Source: an uncultured Erysipelotrichaceae bacterium
GTDB lineage: Bacteria; Bacillota_I; Bacilli_A; RF39; UBA660
NCBI GenBank assembly: GCA_902766815.1
Contig: CACXEZ010000089.1
Location: 1-6,415 of the forward strand
DNA length: 6,415 nucleotides
Reading direction: 5' to 3'
The notes under the pieces: generated by a model
The model's input: the letters and a program-made list of their open reading frames with translations, nothing else
The model's database searches: none
Told to the model about the DNA's origin: nothing
Shown here: positions 1-5,911 of the stretch, piece by piece
Numbering within the stretch: the stretch's first letter is position 1
Layout of the letters: each line of letters starts with the position of its first letter
Position numbers and translations under genes: made by a program

Positions 1-24
1 TAAATGGTAAACCGATACTTATAT

Positions 25-62
25 AAAAACAGATAGAAACATAAATTTTCTACCTGCTTTTT
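25..62. terminator. Hairpin terminator before the Tad operon
   Basis: The arms 30-39 (CAGATAGAAA) and 47-56 (TTTCTACCTG) pair over ten positions with one A-C mismatch, around a 7-base loop. A run of five A (25-29) precedes the stem and a run of five T (58-62) follows it, so the structure could work as a Rho-independent terminator on either strand. It most likely ends the transcript of a gene left of the window and insulates the pilus operon. No coding region can be supported in bases 1-168. Confidence 0.55.
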
Positions 63-135
63 CTGTTGTCTAGTCTAAACTGTAACAGGAAAATTATTTT
101 TTGTCAAAGTAAGTCTTTCTTTTTCACTTAGTTTT

Positions 136-144
136 TGTTATAAT
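136..144 (+). promoter_or_regulatory. Extended -10 promoter of the tad operon
   Basis: TGTTATAAT combines the TGn extension with a consensus TATAAT (139-144). The matching -35 position (about 116-121, TTTCTT) is poor, which fits an extended -10 promoter. The expected start of transcription is near 151, giving a leader of about 27 bases before the tadE-like start. The next good promoter seen on this strand is the one before yebC, so this one probably drives the whole six-gene pilus operon. A TTGTCA at 101-106 is too far away (32 bases) to be its -35. Confidence 0.6.
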
Positions 145-165
145 TGTATTAATAATAGGGATGGT

Positions 166-173
166 AAGGTGAT
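166..173 (+). promoter_or_regulatory. Ribosome binding site that sets the tadE start
   Basis: AAGGTGAT lies four bases before GTG 178. The same octamer sits four bases before the certain ATG of yebC (4760-4767). An in-frame GTG at 169 is inside this site and has no good site of its own, so the start is placed at 178. Confidence 0.7.
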
Positions 174-177
174 AGAA

Positions 178-516
178 GTGAATAGAAAGGGACAGGCATT
201 AGTAGAATTTGTATTAATTTTACCTGTATTTTTAATGATTCTATTTGCAATTGTTGATTTTGGAAATATTCTTAGTTCTAAAAATAAATTAGAAAGTACC
301 AGTACGGATATTGTAAGACTTATCTTAAATGGAAATGAAGTTAATCAAGTAAAAGAAGAATATTCTGATATAGAAGTAAAAGTAAATAATTATAAAGATG
401 ATTATAGAAAGATTACGATTATACAAGATGTTAAAATTATTACACCATTTTTAGATAGAATATTAGGTAATCCTTGTCAGATTAAAGTAGAAAGGGTTAT
501 TCCAAATGCTGAATAG
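178..516 (+). CDS. tadE: TadE-like minor pilin (pseudopilin)
   Basis: This is a 112-residue TadE-family protein, expected to be a minor pilin anchored in the membrane by one N-terminal helix. A short basic leader (MNRKG) is followed by QALVEF and a hydrophobic run to about residue 26. The G-QALVEF junction puts Glu at +5 after Gly, as in type IV and Flp prepilins cut by a TadV/A24-type peptidase; the rest (about 30-112) is a small hydrophilic external domain with one Cys. GTG 178 is preferred to GTG 169 because of the AAGGTGAT site, and because the resulting N-terminus matches that of the next gene (NRKGQ then A or S, then LV). The gene is first in the operon and overlaps the next by 11 bases. 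The TadE family is clear; whether this protein is a minor subunit or serves as the main pilus subunit here cannot be told. Confidence 0.85.
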   Translation: MNRKGQALVEFVLILPVFLMILFAIVDFGNILSSKNKLESTSTDIVRLILNGNEVNQVKEEYSDIEVKVNNYKDDYRKITIIQDVKIITPFLDRILGNPCQIKVERVIPNAE

Positions 517-880
517 AAAAGGACAAAGTCTAGTTTTATTTATTTTATTATTACCTATTATGCTTGGAATTATGGCATTAGTGATTGATGTGGGAAATGC
601 TATGGTCACTAAAAATAGTACTGATAATACAATTGAAATGGTTTTAGATTTAGCATTAGATAAAGATATGGAACAAGATAAAATAGAAGAGTTATTAAGT
701 TATAATTTAGAAGATAATCAAAATATAGTTACAATTAATGATGATGAAATTATGATAAATAGTAAAACTAATGTAAAAGGAATTTTTAGTAAGATGTTTG
801 GTTTTTCTGGTTTTCAGATAGAAAGTGAATATACGGGAAAATTAGAAAATCATAAAAAGAATATTAGCAAAAAGAAATAA
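506..880 (+). CDS. TadG/TadE-like pseudopilin (Tad-type N-terminus)
   Basis: This 124-residue protein has one N-terminal membrane segment (about residues 8-27) that runs into ALVIDVGNAMVTKN, the pattern of the TadG/TadE-like 'putative Flp pilus-assembly' domain (typically G-x-A-x-D-x-G/N). The remainder is acidic and ends in a lysine-rich tail. The leader NRKGQSLV copies that of the preceding protein, but the +5 position after Gly is Leu instead of Glu, so processing by a prepilin peptidase is uncertain. The protein is far shorter than proteobacterial TadG and lacks a von Willebrand-type domain, so it could equally be called TadF. The ATG lies within the end of the TadE-like gene (11-base overlap), with AAAGGG nine bases upstream, which suggests coupled translation. 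It is likely to act with the TadE-like protein at the base or tip of the pilus. Confidence 0.75.
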   Translation: MLNRKGQSLVLFILLLPIMLGIMALVIDVGNAMVTKNSTDNTIEMVLDLALDKDMEQDKIEELLSYNLEDNQNIVTINDDEIMINSKTNVKGIFSKMFGFSGFQIESEYTGKLENHKKNISKKK

Positions 881-892
881 AGAGGTGCAAAT

Positions 893-1657
893 ATGGCAAA
901 TAGAAATGGGAAAATAATTAGTATTTCTTCTGTTAAAGGTGGGGTTGGTAAAACGACTATGGCGATTAATTTAGCAGGAATATACTATATGATGAAAAAA
1001 CGAGTTTTGTTAATAGATGCTGATTTTTATGGTGGAGGAATCTCTACATGGCTAGATGTCAAGAATCAAAAAGATATTTTTATGATGATAGATAGTATAT
1101 CTAATAATCGTTATAGTAGTATTAAAGATTACATCACTAGTTATAATAACGGAATTGATGTTTTAGCAAGTCCTAAAGATCCCAGAAGTGCTCTAAAAAT
1201 AGATAGCAAATATATTCCTATCATTTTTGAATTTGCAAGAAGAGAATACGATATCATTTTAGTAGATACAAATCATATCATGAACGAACTAAATCTAATG
1301 ATTCTAGATCATGTGGATATCTCTCTTTTTATCGTAACAAATGACTTATTAGATTTAAAGAATACTAAAAGTTTTCTCAATATCTTTAAAGAAACAGGAA
1401 AAACAAACTTTTTAGTATGTCTAAATTGTTCTAGAGATACGGGCAAAGATTACTTATCCTTATTTGATATTAGAAACATATTAAAATGTAACATCAATTA
1501 TACCGTTCCTAGTAGTTTTTATATTAAGAATATTGATAAATACGTGCTTGACGGTGAAATATTGACCTTAAATAGAAAAATACTAAGATTTCATCAAGGG
1601 GATATCAATCATTTAAAAATGATAGCCAATGAACTAATAAAGGAGGAAACTAAATGA
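893..1657 (+). CDS. tadZ: TadZ-like ATPase (MinD/ParA family)
   Basis: This 254-residue P-loop ATPase belongs to the MinD/ParA group. The deviant Walker A motif KGGVGKTT is at residues 15-22, the A' motif LLIDAD at 39-44, and a Walker B strand DIILVD at 120-125. Its place directly before the CpaF-type ATPase identifies it as TadZ (CpaE), which in characterised systems localises the Tad machine in the cell. Many TadZ/CpaE proteins carry an N-terminal receiver-like domain; this one begins almost at the ATPase fold and lacks it. The residue after the switch Asp-Thr is Asn (DTN) in place of the common Pro. AGAGGTG five bases before the ATG is a good binding site, and the gene begins 12 bases after its neighbour's stop. 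The stop overlaps the next start (ATGA). A generic ParA/MinD protein is the only real alternative, and context argues against it. Confidence 0.85.
   Translation: MANRNGKIISISSVKGGVGKTTMAINLAGIYYMMKKRVLLIDADFYGGGISTWLDVKNQKDIFMMIDSISNNRYSSIKDYITSYNNGIDVLASPKDPRSALKIDSKYIPIIFEFARREYDIILVDTNHIMNELNLMILDHVDISLFIVTNDLLDLKNTKSFLNIFKETGKTNFLVCLNCSRDTGKDYLSLFDIRNILKCNINYTVPSSFYIKNIDKYVLDGEILTLNRKILRFHQGDINHLKMIANELIKEETK
1640..1647 (+). promoter_or_regulatory. Strong ribosome binding site of tadA
   Basis: AAGGAGGA, nearly the full anti-16S complement, lies six bases before ATG 1654 and within the last codons of the tadZ-like gene. It is the strongest binding site in the window, which fits translation of the ATPase gene across the ATGA overlap. 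Confidence 0.6.
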
Positions 1658-2991
1658 ATAAAGTAAGCCTAATTGATGCTTTTGAAGTAAAAAATACTCC
1701 TTTCAAAGTAAATAATATCAGTGACTATGAAATATTTTCAGATAAAGAATTGCTAGATCAATTAAGAACCAATATATTAGAAGATCTAATTGATGAAAAC
1801 ATTCCTGAAGATAAGCTGCTAGAACAATATATTAATGATGAGATTGATAAAAGTATCAGTAACTATGATTTAGATTATTTACAAAGAAACTATATCTTTC
1901 ATATGATACAAAATGAAATCAATGGATATGGACCAATCACAGAATTATTAAACGATGACCACGTAACAGAAATAATGGTAAATAGTCCTAACGAAATCTA
2001 TGTAGAAGTAGATGGAAAACTAAGTAAAGAAGATAGCGTATCATTCATCAATGACAAACACATCATAAGAACCATTCAAAGAATGGTCCAACCATTAGGT
2101 AGAACAATTGATACAGCAAACCCTATGGTAGATGCAAGGCTGAGAGATGGAAGTCGTTTAAATGCAATTATTCCACCTCTATCTCTAAAAGGACCAGTAT
2201 TAACCATTAGGAAATTTGCTAAAAATTTAGAAAATATAGATGATCTACTATTAAAAGGAGCTTTAACCAAGGATATGGCCATGTTCTTAGAAGCTAGTGT
2301 AAAAGCTAAGTTAAATATTTTAGTAAGTGGAGGAACTGGTACAGGGAAAACAACTCTTTTAAACATCTTAAGTAGTTTCATTGGAGAAGATGAAAGAATC
2401 ATTACAATAGAAGATGCTGCAGAATTAAGATTAAAACAGCCTCATGTAATATCCCTAGAAACAAGAACTAGCAATTATGAAGGGGAAGGCGAAGTAACTG
2501 TCAGAGATTTAGTAAGAAACTCCCTTAGAATGAGGCCAGATCGTATTATTGTAGGAGAGGTTCGTGGAAAAGAATCATTCGATATGATGCAGGCAATGAA
2601 TACGGGGCATGAAGGTTCCCTTACAACACTTCATGCAAATGGGCCAATAGATACCCTAAATAGATTAGAAACCATGATATTAATGAATGAGATGTCCATC
2701 CCAGTAAGTGCTGTACGTGGATATATAGAAAATGCCATAGACCTAATCATACAAATTGACAGATTAAGTGATGGAAGAAGAAAAATTACATGTATTAGTG
2801 AAGTAGATGGATTAAAAGAAGGAAACATCATTGTAAAAGATATCTTTAACTACGTTCAAGAAGGAACATTAGATGATGGAACAGTAATAGGTAACTTCAT
2901 AAAACATAAAGAAATACCTAAAGTATATGACAAAATTAAAAGAAAAGGAATAACCACACTAGAAGAAATATTTAAGAAATCAAATAACTAA
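1654..2991 (+). CDS. tadA: Tad pilus assembly ATPase TadA (CpaF)
   Basis: This 445-residue cytoplasmic hexameric ATPase of the type II/IV secretion (VirB11/CpaF) family powers pilus assembly. The N-terminal part is a variable helical region. The CpaF core starts near residue 88 (GYGPITELL, then [13 protein letters not shown]) and includes [19 protein letters not shown] (157-175). The ATPase motifs are all intact: Walker [10 protein letters not shown] (226-234), Asp box TIEDAAEL (251-258), Walker [10 protein letters not shown] with Glu302 (297-305) and His box [11 protein letters not shown] (318-328). The length is usual for CpaF. The gene overlaps the tadZ-like gene by ATGA and is followed 25 bases later by tadB, the usual TadA-TadB-TadC order. 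Codon use is richer in AAC and ATC than in the two pilin genes. The assignment is close to certain. Confidence 0.97.
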   Translation: MNKVSLIDAFEVKNTPFKVNNISDYEIFSDKELLDQLRTNILEDLIDENIPEDKLLEQYINDEIDKSISNYDLDYLQRNYIFHMIQNEINGYGPITELLNDDHVTEIMVNSPNEIYVEVDGKLSKEDSVSFINDKHIIRTIQRMVQPLGRTIDTANPMVDARLRDGSRLNAIIPPLSLKGPVLTIRKFAKNLENIDDLLLKGALTKDMAMFLEASVKAKLNILVSGGTGTGKTTLLNILSSFIGEDERIITIEDAAELRLKQPHVISLETRTSNYEGEGEVTVRDLVRNSLRMRPDRIIVGEVRGKESFDMMQAMNTGHEGSLTTLHANGPIDTLNRLETMILMNEMSIPVSAVRGYIENAIDLIIQIDRLSDGRRKITCISEVDGLKEGNIIVKDIFNYVQEGTLDDGTVIGNFIKHKEIPKVYDKIKRKGITTLEEIFKKSNN

Positions 2992-3016
2992 AAAAGGTAA
3001 GAGGAAGTGAGGCAAA

Positions 3017-3988
3017 GTGATAACATGGATTCCTAAAATCATTCTAACTCTAATAATAATCCTTATGGTAGTAATTTTAATTAAGATAAGAAAACTGTTG
3101 TTCTTAGAGAAAAGAATTAGAAGATATAGTATTGCCAGTGAAAAAGATGACATTAGCCTTATGGATAGAATGAATTTAAAATACTTAAAATTTCTATCCA
3201 AATTTAAAGACAATGAAATATTAGAGAAACATTCACAAGGATATAGAAAGTATATTACTTTAGGAGAAAATGAAAACCCAGTATTTTTTCTATTATATAA
3301 ATTGACCATAGGAATAATATTCACAAGCCTAGTAATACTATCCTCTATCATAAGTGGGAAATTATCCTCTTTTATAGAAATAATAGTAAGCTTTATCATA
3401 GGATATTATTTATATGATATCTATCTATATTTTTCTACCAAATCAAAGAAGAAAAAAATAAAAAATGAAATGTTAAGAGCCGTAATTCTAATGAATAACT
3501 CTTTCAAAGCAGGAAAAAGTATTTTACAAGCAGTCTACATTGCCAGCACAGAATTACCAAGACCTATCCGTGGGGAATTTAGCAGAATCTATCAAGATAT
3601 GATTTATGGTCTTTCAGCGGATGTCGCTTTTTCTAGATTTTCTAAAAGGGTAGATCTAGAAGAAGCAACTTATATTGCTTCATCCTTAGCAATTTTAAAT
3701 AAAACTGGAGGAAATATAGTATCTGTTTTTACTAGTATAGAAAAAACACTATTTGACAAGAAAAAACTAGAAAACGATCTAAAAACAAGTGCTGCAGCAT
3801 CTAATTTAGTAGTAAAATTCCTAATGATAATACCCATCATATTTGTCCTTCTAATCTATATGATTAGCCCTACTTACTTTGAACCTCTATTTTCTTCTCC
3901 GTTAGGTTATCTCATCCTGTTCATTATTTGGATAATGTTTATCATCTATATTTATCTATTAAATAAAATTATGAAAGTAAGGGTGTAG
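3017..3988 (+). CDS. tadB: Tad pilus inner-membrane platform protein TadB
   Basis: This 323-residue integral membrane protein carries a type II secretion F (GspF-like) domain at about residues 153-280. Hydrophobic segments are near 6-23, 93-111, 118-137, 264-283 and 296-315. The cytoplasmic F-domain helices contain features typical of TadB, including SFKAGKSILQA (162-172) and LAILNKTGGNI (224-234). With TadC it is expected to form the membrane platform on which the TadA hexamer acts. The start is GTG 3017, with GAGGAAG at 3001-3007 and a closer TGAGG at 3008-3012; the next in-frame ATG would remove most of the first membrane helix. Three bases separate it from tadC. The family is certain from domain and order; sequence identity to any particular TadB was not measured. 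Confidence 0.92.
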   Translation: MITWIPKIILTLIIILMVVILIKIRKLLFLEKRIRRYSIASEKDDISLMDRMNLKYLKFLSKFKDNEILEKHSQGYRKYITLGENENPVFFLLYKLTIGIIFTSLVILSSIISGKLSSFIEIIVSFIIGYYLYDIYLYFSTKSKKKKIKNEMLRAVILMNNSFKAGKSILQAVYIASTELPRPIRGEFSRIYQDMIYGLSADVAFSRFSKRVDLEEATYIASSLAILNKTGGNIVSVFTSIEKTLFDKKKLENDLKTSAAASNLVVKFLMIIPIIFVLLIYMISPTYFEPLFSSPLGYLILFIIWIMFIIYIYLLNKIMKVRV

Positions 3989-3991
3989 AAA

Positions 3992-4696
3992 ATGAACGAA
4001 CAAAACTATTTGTCTAAAAAGATTTACAGCAAAAAGAAAATAGAAGAAATAGATAAAAAAATAAAACTATTAGGCACATCGACTAATTTAAAAACATATA
4101 CCTACTTAAATATTCAAACATTAGGTACCATTGTCTTCTTTATCTTAGGATTACTAATCAAACCATTAGGTTTTATAGTAGGCCCTCTACTAGGATTTAT
4201 CTATTACAAAATAATTGCCTATATCCTAATAGAAAGAAGAATAAAAATAAGACAAAGAATCTTAGAAGATGAATCATTGACATTCTTTGAAATTCTAACC
4301 CTATCATTAGAAACTGGAAGAAACTTACAAGAATCTCTTCATGTAACAATTGAAAGTTGTGAAGGGGAATTAGTAAGACAATTCAAAGAAGTATTAAGAG
4401 AGGTACACTACGGAAAAAGCCTAACAGAGGCAATGAGAGATATGACAAAATCAATTCCATCTGATACCATAAATAATATTATTATATCTTTAACAGATGC
4501 TAACCTATATGGAAGCAGTATCATTGATAGCTTGTATACTCAACTAGACTATCTAAGAGAAAAAAGAAAAGAATTAATCAAAGAAGAAATTAGCAAAGTA
4601 CCCATCAAAATAAGTATCATTTCAGTTTTCTTCTTTATTCCATTAATTTTGTTAATTATATTAGGTCCAGTTTTATTAAGTTATATAGGAAGTTAA
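3992..4696 (+). CDS. tadC: Tad pilus inner-membrane platform protein TadC
   Basis: This 234-residue membrane protein is the second GspF-like platform component. Two membrane segments lie at about 42-57 and 58-80. The F domain follows at about 96-200 (TLSLETGRNLQESL at 103-116, then HYGKSLTEAM at 139-148), and a final membrane segment at about 205-231 ends five bases before the stop region. Like TadB it should pair with the TadA ATPase. The ATG is six bases after TAAGGGTG, which lies within the last codons of tadB, so translation is probably coupled. It is the last Tad gene in the window: tadD, usually next in proteobacterial loci, is absent and the following gene is yebC. No terminator is visible after the stop. 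Confidence 0.92.
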   Translation: MNEQNYLSKKIYSKKKIEEIDKKIKLLGTSTNLKTYTYLNIQTLGTIVFFILGLLIKPLGFIVGPLLGFIYYKIIAYILIERRIKIRQRILEDESLTFFEILTLSLETGRNLQESLHVTIESCEGELVRQFKEVLREVHYGKSLTEAMRDMTKSIPSDTINNIIISLTDANLYGSSIIDSLYTQLDYLREKRKELIKEEISKVPIKISIISVFFFIPLILLIILGPVLLSYIGS

Positions 4697-4707
4697 CGAG
4701 AAATTAC

Positions 4708-4735
4708 TTGACTTTATAAGTATTTAAGATAAAAT
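4708..4735 (+). promoter_or_regulatory. Promoter of yebC
   Basis: TTGACT (4708-4713) and TAAAAT (4730-4735) are separated by 16 bases, each one mismatch from the sigma-A consensus hexamers. Transcription should begin near 4742, giving a leader of about 30 bases. The promoter fills the short gap after tadC, so yebC can be expressed independently of the pilus operon. Confidence 0.6.
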
Positions 4736-4759
4736 AATAAATAGTATTTAAAAGAAAGA

Positions 4760-4767
4760 AAGGTGAT
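4760..4767 (+). promoter_or_regulatory. Ribosome binding site that sets the yebC start
   Basis: AAGGTGAT lies four bases before ATG 4772. An in-frame GTG at 4763 falls inside this site and would add three residues before the conserved MSGHSKW start; it is therefore not the true start. Confidence 0.75.
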
Positions 4768-4771
4768 ATCT

Positions 4772-5491
4772 ATGTCAGGACATAGTAAATGGTCGACAAT
4801 AAAAAGAAAAAAGGGAGCAATTGATGCTGAGCGTGGGAAGACTTTTGCCAAATTAGCAAAAGAAATTTATGTGGCAGCAAAAGGAGGAGATCCAGATCCG
4901 AATAATAATGCAGCTCTTAGAATGGTAATAGAAAAAGCAAAAGCAGAAAATATGCCAAAATCTAATATTCAAAATGCTATTGATAAAGCAAAGCAAAAAG
5001 GTAATGGAGAAAATTACGAAAGCGTCCGCTATGAAGGATATGGTCCTAGCGGTATTGCCATCATGATTGATTGTTTAACAGATAACAGAAATCGTACAGC
5101 CTCATTCGTACGTAGCACCCTAACAAAAAGAGGAGGAAACTTAGGTACAGATGGTTCTGTTAGTTACTTATTCAAAAGAAAGGGACTATTAATTTTAGAC
5201 AAGAAATATGATGAAAATAAATTAATGGAAGATGTATTAGAATTAGACATAGAAGATTTTGCAACAAACGAAGATGGCTATGAAATTACAACAGAACCAA
5301 ATAACTTCTTAAGTGTAAAAGATGGATTAATAAACTTAGGATACGATGAATTTATAATATCTGAAGTAACCTATATCCCGGACAACTATATGAATCTAGA
5401 TGAAGAAACGACAGAAAAGGCTTTATCTTTAATAGAATCTTTAGAAGATATAGATGACGTTCAAGCGGTATACCATAACTTAGATGTATAA
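4772..5491 (+). CDS. yebC: YebC/TACO1-family translation or regulatory protein
   Basis: This 239-residue protein is a full-length member of the YebC/PmpR/TACO1 family, long annotated as a DNA-binding transcriptional regulator and, more recently, implicated in translation (relief of ribosome stalling at proline-rich stretches; TACO1 is the mitochondrial relative). The hallmarks are GHSKW (3-7), FAKLAKEIYVAAKGGDPD (25-42), MPKSNIQNAI (61-70), YEGYGPSGIA (87-96), TDNRNRT (103-109), KRGGNLGTDGSV (119-130) and the C-terminal VYHNLDV. Length matches Bacillota homologues. The start at ATG 4772 restores the conserved MSGHSKW terminus. It has its own promoter and no visible link in function to the pilus genes before it; no terminator lies between them. 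Transcription probably ends at the hairpins beyond 5800. Confidence 0.96.
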   Translation: MSGHSKWSTIKRKKGAIDAERGKTFAKLAKEIYVAAKGGDPDPNNNAALRMVIEKAKAENMPKSNIQNAIDKAKQKGNGENYESVRYEGYGPSGIAIMIDCLTDNRNRTASFVRSTLTKRGGNLGTDGSVSYLFKRKGLLILDKKYDENKLMEDVLELDIEDFATNEDGYEITTEPNNFLSVKDGLINLGYDEFIISEVTYIPDNYMNLDEETTEKALSLIESLEDIDDVQAVYHNLDV

Positions 5492-5510
5492 TAAAATATT
5501 GAAAAAGTGA

Positions 5511-5787
5511 TGCTGGCTGTCAAGAAAACGTTGGTGGAACTATTCTCAATTGGAACAAGGAATATTGAATTTAGGATTTAAAATTAAAGAAGTAGTTTTT
5601 TAAGTCACATCAATGCTATCATTGAACTAAAAAGAATGAAGATGAATTTCAGCTTGTTAAAACTCCCAACAGCTTAGAATTTTTAGCAAAATCTGGTGAT
5701 GAAAGAGCTATTGGAACTTATAATAATTGGATGAATCATATTAGCACTAGTCATGCAAAAGTAAATTCTAAAAGAAAATATAAATAA
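5511..5787 (+). pseudogene. Decayed ORF remnant of unknown function
   Basis: One frame is open from 5511 to TAA 5601-5603 and reads WWNYSQLEQGILNLGFKIKE. The neighbouring frame takes over at about 5602 (KSHQCYH), meets TGA at 5623-5625, then stays open for 53 codons (NEDEFQLVKTPNSLEFLAKS and on) to TAA 5785-5787. Joined across one frameshift, probably in the T6 run at 5596-5601, and with TGA replacing a likely Trp codon, this gives a continuous peptide of about 90 residues with a basic tail (KRKYK). No start codon with a binding site precedes it, so the 5' part seems lost. I do not recognise the family. The reading is plausible because long stop-free stretches are rare in DNA this AT-rich, but chance is not excluded for the first part. 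Confidence 0.5.
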
Positions 5788-5803
5788 AAATTTTTGTTAA
5801 TGA

Positions 5804-5823
5804 TTTGATTCTCTAGAATCAAA
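5804..5823. other. Perfect inverted repeat after the remnant
   Basis: TTTGATTCT and AGAATCAAA form a nine-base perfect inverted repeat around a two-base CT centre (in practice a shorter stem with a four-base loop). On the plus strand it is followed by As, not Ts, so it is not a classic terminator alone. Its right arm shares three As with the next hairpin, so both cannot be fully formed together. Confidence 0.45.
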
Positions 5824-5854
5824 AAAAATAGTTCAATTTTAAACTATTTTTTTT
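5821..5854. terminator. Bidirectional terminator between convergent genes
   Basis: Arms 5821-5833 (A8 then TAGTT) and 5842-5854 (AACTA then T8) pair perfectly over 13 bases with an 8-base loop (CAATTTTA). Each strand carries a T8 run at the 3' side, so the hairpin can end transcripts in both directions. It lies between the plus-strand yebC/remnant side and the minus-strand gene that stops at 5912, as expected for convergent units. Confidence 0.8.
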
Positions 5855-5864
5855 GTATATAAAT
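5851..5864. repeat. 14-base direct repeat, copy 1
   Basis: TTTTGTATATAAAT overlaps the T arm of the terminator and recurs identically at 5885-5898, 34 bases later. It may be the trace of a small local duplication or only a consequence of the AT-rich sequence. Confidence 0.5.
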
Positions 5865-5884
5865 GACTTTTGTAATCTTTTATG

Positions 5885-5898
5885 TTTTGTATATAAAT
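5885..5898. repeat. 14-base direct repeat, copy 2
   Basis: This is the second exact copy of TTTTGTATATAAAT (first at 5851-5864). It lies just after the stop of the minus-strand gene and is followed by a T-rich run. No tRNA or transposase gene is near, so an attachment site cannot be argued. Confidence 0.5.
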
Positions 5899-5911
5899 AT
5901 TTTTTTTAAAA

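Noticed and set aside
63..88. CTGTT and AACAG as a possible leader hairpin before the tad promoter
   Set aside because: The stem is only about five bases with a long loop and lies upstream of the predicted transcription start, so no riboswitch or RNA gene can be supported.
2076..2402. Open frame of 108 codons on the minus strand inside tadA
   Set aside because: It lies wholly opposite the conserved ATPase core of tadA, has no supporting binding site, and its sequence is what the antisense of that core gives.
2631..2831. Open frame of 66 codons on the minus strand inside tadA
   Set aside because: It is antisense to the conserved C-terminal part of tadA and has no independent support.
3007..3036. 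Short GTG-initiated peptide before tadB
   Set aside because: It is nine codons long, in another frame from tadB, overlaps its start and has no sign of conservation that can be seen here.
2980..3399. Hydrophobic open frame of 139 codons on the minus strand
   Set aside because: It is antisense to the start and membrane helices of tadB; complementary sequence of hydrophobic Ile/Leu-rich DNA can stay open and look membrane-like. There is no promoter or binding site for it.
5511..5787. RuvC, often found near yebC, as the source of the decayed fragment
   Set aside because: The readable peptides show none of the RuvC motifs, so the assignment would rest on gene neighbourhood alone.
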